Positions 6,382 through 6,879 of a DNA stretch of 6,879 nt are shown here, one piece after another. The translations under genes and the position numbers were made by a program. Position 1 is the stretch's first letter; each line of letters starts with the position of its first letter. The notes under the pieces are model-generated. The model had not been told where the DNA came from and searched no databases. It saw nothing but the letters and a program-made list of their open reading frames with translations. The DNA is from Candidatus Borrarchaeota archaeon (GTDB lineage Archaea; Asgardarchaeota; Sifarchaeia; Borrarchaeales; Borrarchaeaceae): contig JAEORY010000211.1 in the NCBI GenBank assembly GCA_016840645.1, forward strand, positions 1 through 6,879, read 5' to 3'.

Positions 6382-6700
6382 TCAACTACCCCTCCCTGAC
6401 GGAAGGGGCTTGAAAAAGTTCCTGTAGAGGGGTAGGAGATTAGCCTGAGTGATGTCTCCTCCAAGGTGGAGGCAGATGAACTACGTTCGGGGCTGAGTGT
6501 CTGAAAATCACCCTGGAATGCTCCTCAAGTTCCGGGCTCTGAAAGACATGGTGGACGACCCAGGTCGCTATCCTGAGATCTGCACCATCATCATGTTTTG
6601 TGCCTGCCCCAACATTGGCGATGAGGACCTACCCGCTTCGGCGGAACTGACCTTTACAGGTCGTTAAACATAGTTAGTGTGGGAGACTTTAGCGTTGCTG
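6381..6700 (+). ncRNA. IscB-associated omega-RNA (HEARO RNA)
   Basis: The position is diagnostic: about 320 non-coding bases directly ahead of iscB, on the same strand. The 5' hairpin GTCAACTACCCC...GGGGCTTG (6381-6411) is the usual start. It is followed by GCCTGAG (6443-6449) and GCTCCTCAAG (6520-6529), motifs I associate with HEARO/omega-RNAs. Stems seen are AGTTC/GAACT (6417-6421 with 6478-6482), CCTCC/GGAGG (6458-6472), CCTGGAA/TTCCGGG (6512-6518 with 6530-6536) holding GCTCCTCAAG in its loop, ATGGTG/CACCAT (6548-6553 with 6583-6588), CCGC-TTCG-GCGG (6633-6644) and GACCT/AGGTC (6649-6662). It binds IscB and directs cleavage with a guide encoded just upstream of the first hairpin. Exact ends are not determinable by eye. 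Confidence 0.72.
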
Positions 6701-6879
6701 ATGAAAGTCTACGTTCAAACTGCACGGGGACAACCTTTAGATCCTACCACTCCAGCCAGAGCTAGGCGCTTGGTAGAAGCAGGCCGGGCGGAAGTGGTAG
6801 CGCGAATGCCGTTCACCATTCGCCTGCGAAACCGAGAAACCGGCTATACTACCGAAGTAACGCTGGGAGTGGATAGTGG
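6701..6879 (+). CDS. iscB: IscB RNA-guided HNH/RuvC endonuclease, N-terminal 59 residues, cut by window edge
   Basis: IscB is an omega-RNA-guided DNA nuclease with PLMP, split RuvC, bridge helix and HNH domains. Only the PLMP domain and the RuvC-I strand are visible. The start MKVYVQTARGQPLDP, then TTPARARRLVEAGRAEVV (15-32) and RMPFTIRL (35-42), match the family closely; the PLMP motif itself reads PLDP (12-15). TLGVDSG (54-60) is RuvC-I with the catalytic aspartate at residue 58. The glycine is inferred from its first two bases at the edge. Start ATG 6701 matches the family N terminus. GGGAG (6681-6685) is rather distant, as is common where the omega-RNA runs up to the gene. The 3' remainder (usually 400-500 residues) is missing, so IscB versus the HNH-less IsrB cannot be settled here. 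Confidence 0.88.
   Translation, partial: MKVYVQTARGQPLDPTTPARARRLVEAGRAEVVARMPFTIRLRNRETGYTTEVTLGVDS

Larger units (their letters stand above)
5843..6700. other. Long non-coding stretch: leader of the unknown gene, intron-like RNA, omega-RNA
   Basis: These 858 bases hold no credible protein gene on either strand. From left to right they contain the upstream region of the minus-strand gene with a decayed IS-end hairpin (5903-5937), a stem TTTATAG/CTATAAA (5952-5958 and 5970-5976), a strongly structured RNA-like block (about 5986-6345), a short linker with a tandem 9-base repeat (6365-6381), and the omega-RNA up to the iscB start. Confidence 0.7.
6381..6879 (+). mobile_element. Left part of an IscB-carrying IS200/IS605-like element
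   Basis: Such elements consist of omega-RNA plus iscB, usually without their own TnpA and moved in trans. The left end should lie at or just before the first hairpin. The right end is outside. By hand count, GC over 6721-6840 is about 59 percent, well above the roughly 40 percent look of the host genes, which supports recent transfer. No transposase gene is in the window. Confidence 0.6.

Noticed and set aside
1..6879. CRISPR array, tRNA or rRNA gene
   Set aside because: No regularly spaced repeats, cloverleaf or conserved rRNA segments were seen on either strand.

Overview
The window looks like a chromosomal segment of a low-GC, anaerobic Bacillota (Clostridia-type) bacterium. This is inferred from strong AAAGGAGG-type ribosome sites, AT-rich intergenic DNA and the gene content (split UxaA-family lyase, aconitase X, DUF362 iron-sulfur protein). 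No rRNA or tRNA gene is present, so the placement is tentative.

Left part (1-2633, minus strand): a three-gene operon read right to left. It encodes the large (C-terminal) subunit of a UxaA-family hydro-lyase or sulfo-lyase, then its small SAF-domain subunit, then an aconitase X (DUF521) catalytic protein that runs off the left edge. The first two probably form one Fe-dependent lyase acting on a hydroxy acid. The aconitase X frame is broken by a single amber codon at 413-415, although clear family sequence, including two of the three expected iron-ligand cysteines, continues in the same frame to the window edge. A 500-base AT-rich divergent intergenic region follows. It carries an orphan copy of an IS200/IS605-type end hairpin at 2671-2710.

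Centre (3131-5842): a DUF362 protein with a C-terminal cysteine cluster, whose best ribosome site points to a rare ATT start; a ZIP-family metal transporter; and a convergent unknown 123-residue protein on the minus strand.

Right part (5843-6879): about 860 bases with no convincing protein gene, then the start of an IscB gene, the RNA-guided HNH/RuvC nuclease of IS200/IS605-like elements and a relative of Cas9's ancestor. It is cut by the window edge just at its RuvC-I aspartate. The roughly 320 bases before iscB have the position and sequence signals of its omega-RNA (HEARO RNA). The 360 bases before that fold into a second, distinct structured RNA with nested long-range helices and two GNRA tetraloops, reminiscent of a group II intron domain I. 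The IscB element may therefore sit inside an intron-like RNA. The first omega-RNA hairpin has two relatives in the window, one nearly identical (2671-2710) and one decayed (5903-5937), marking repeated visits by this family. The start of iscB is clearly GC-richer than the host genes, consistent with transfer.
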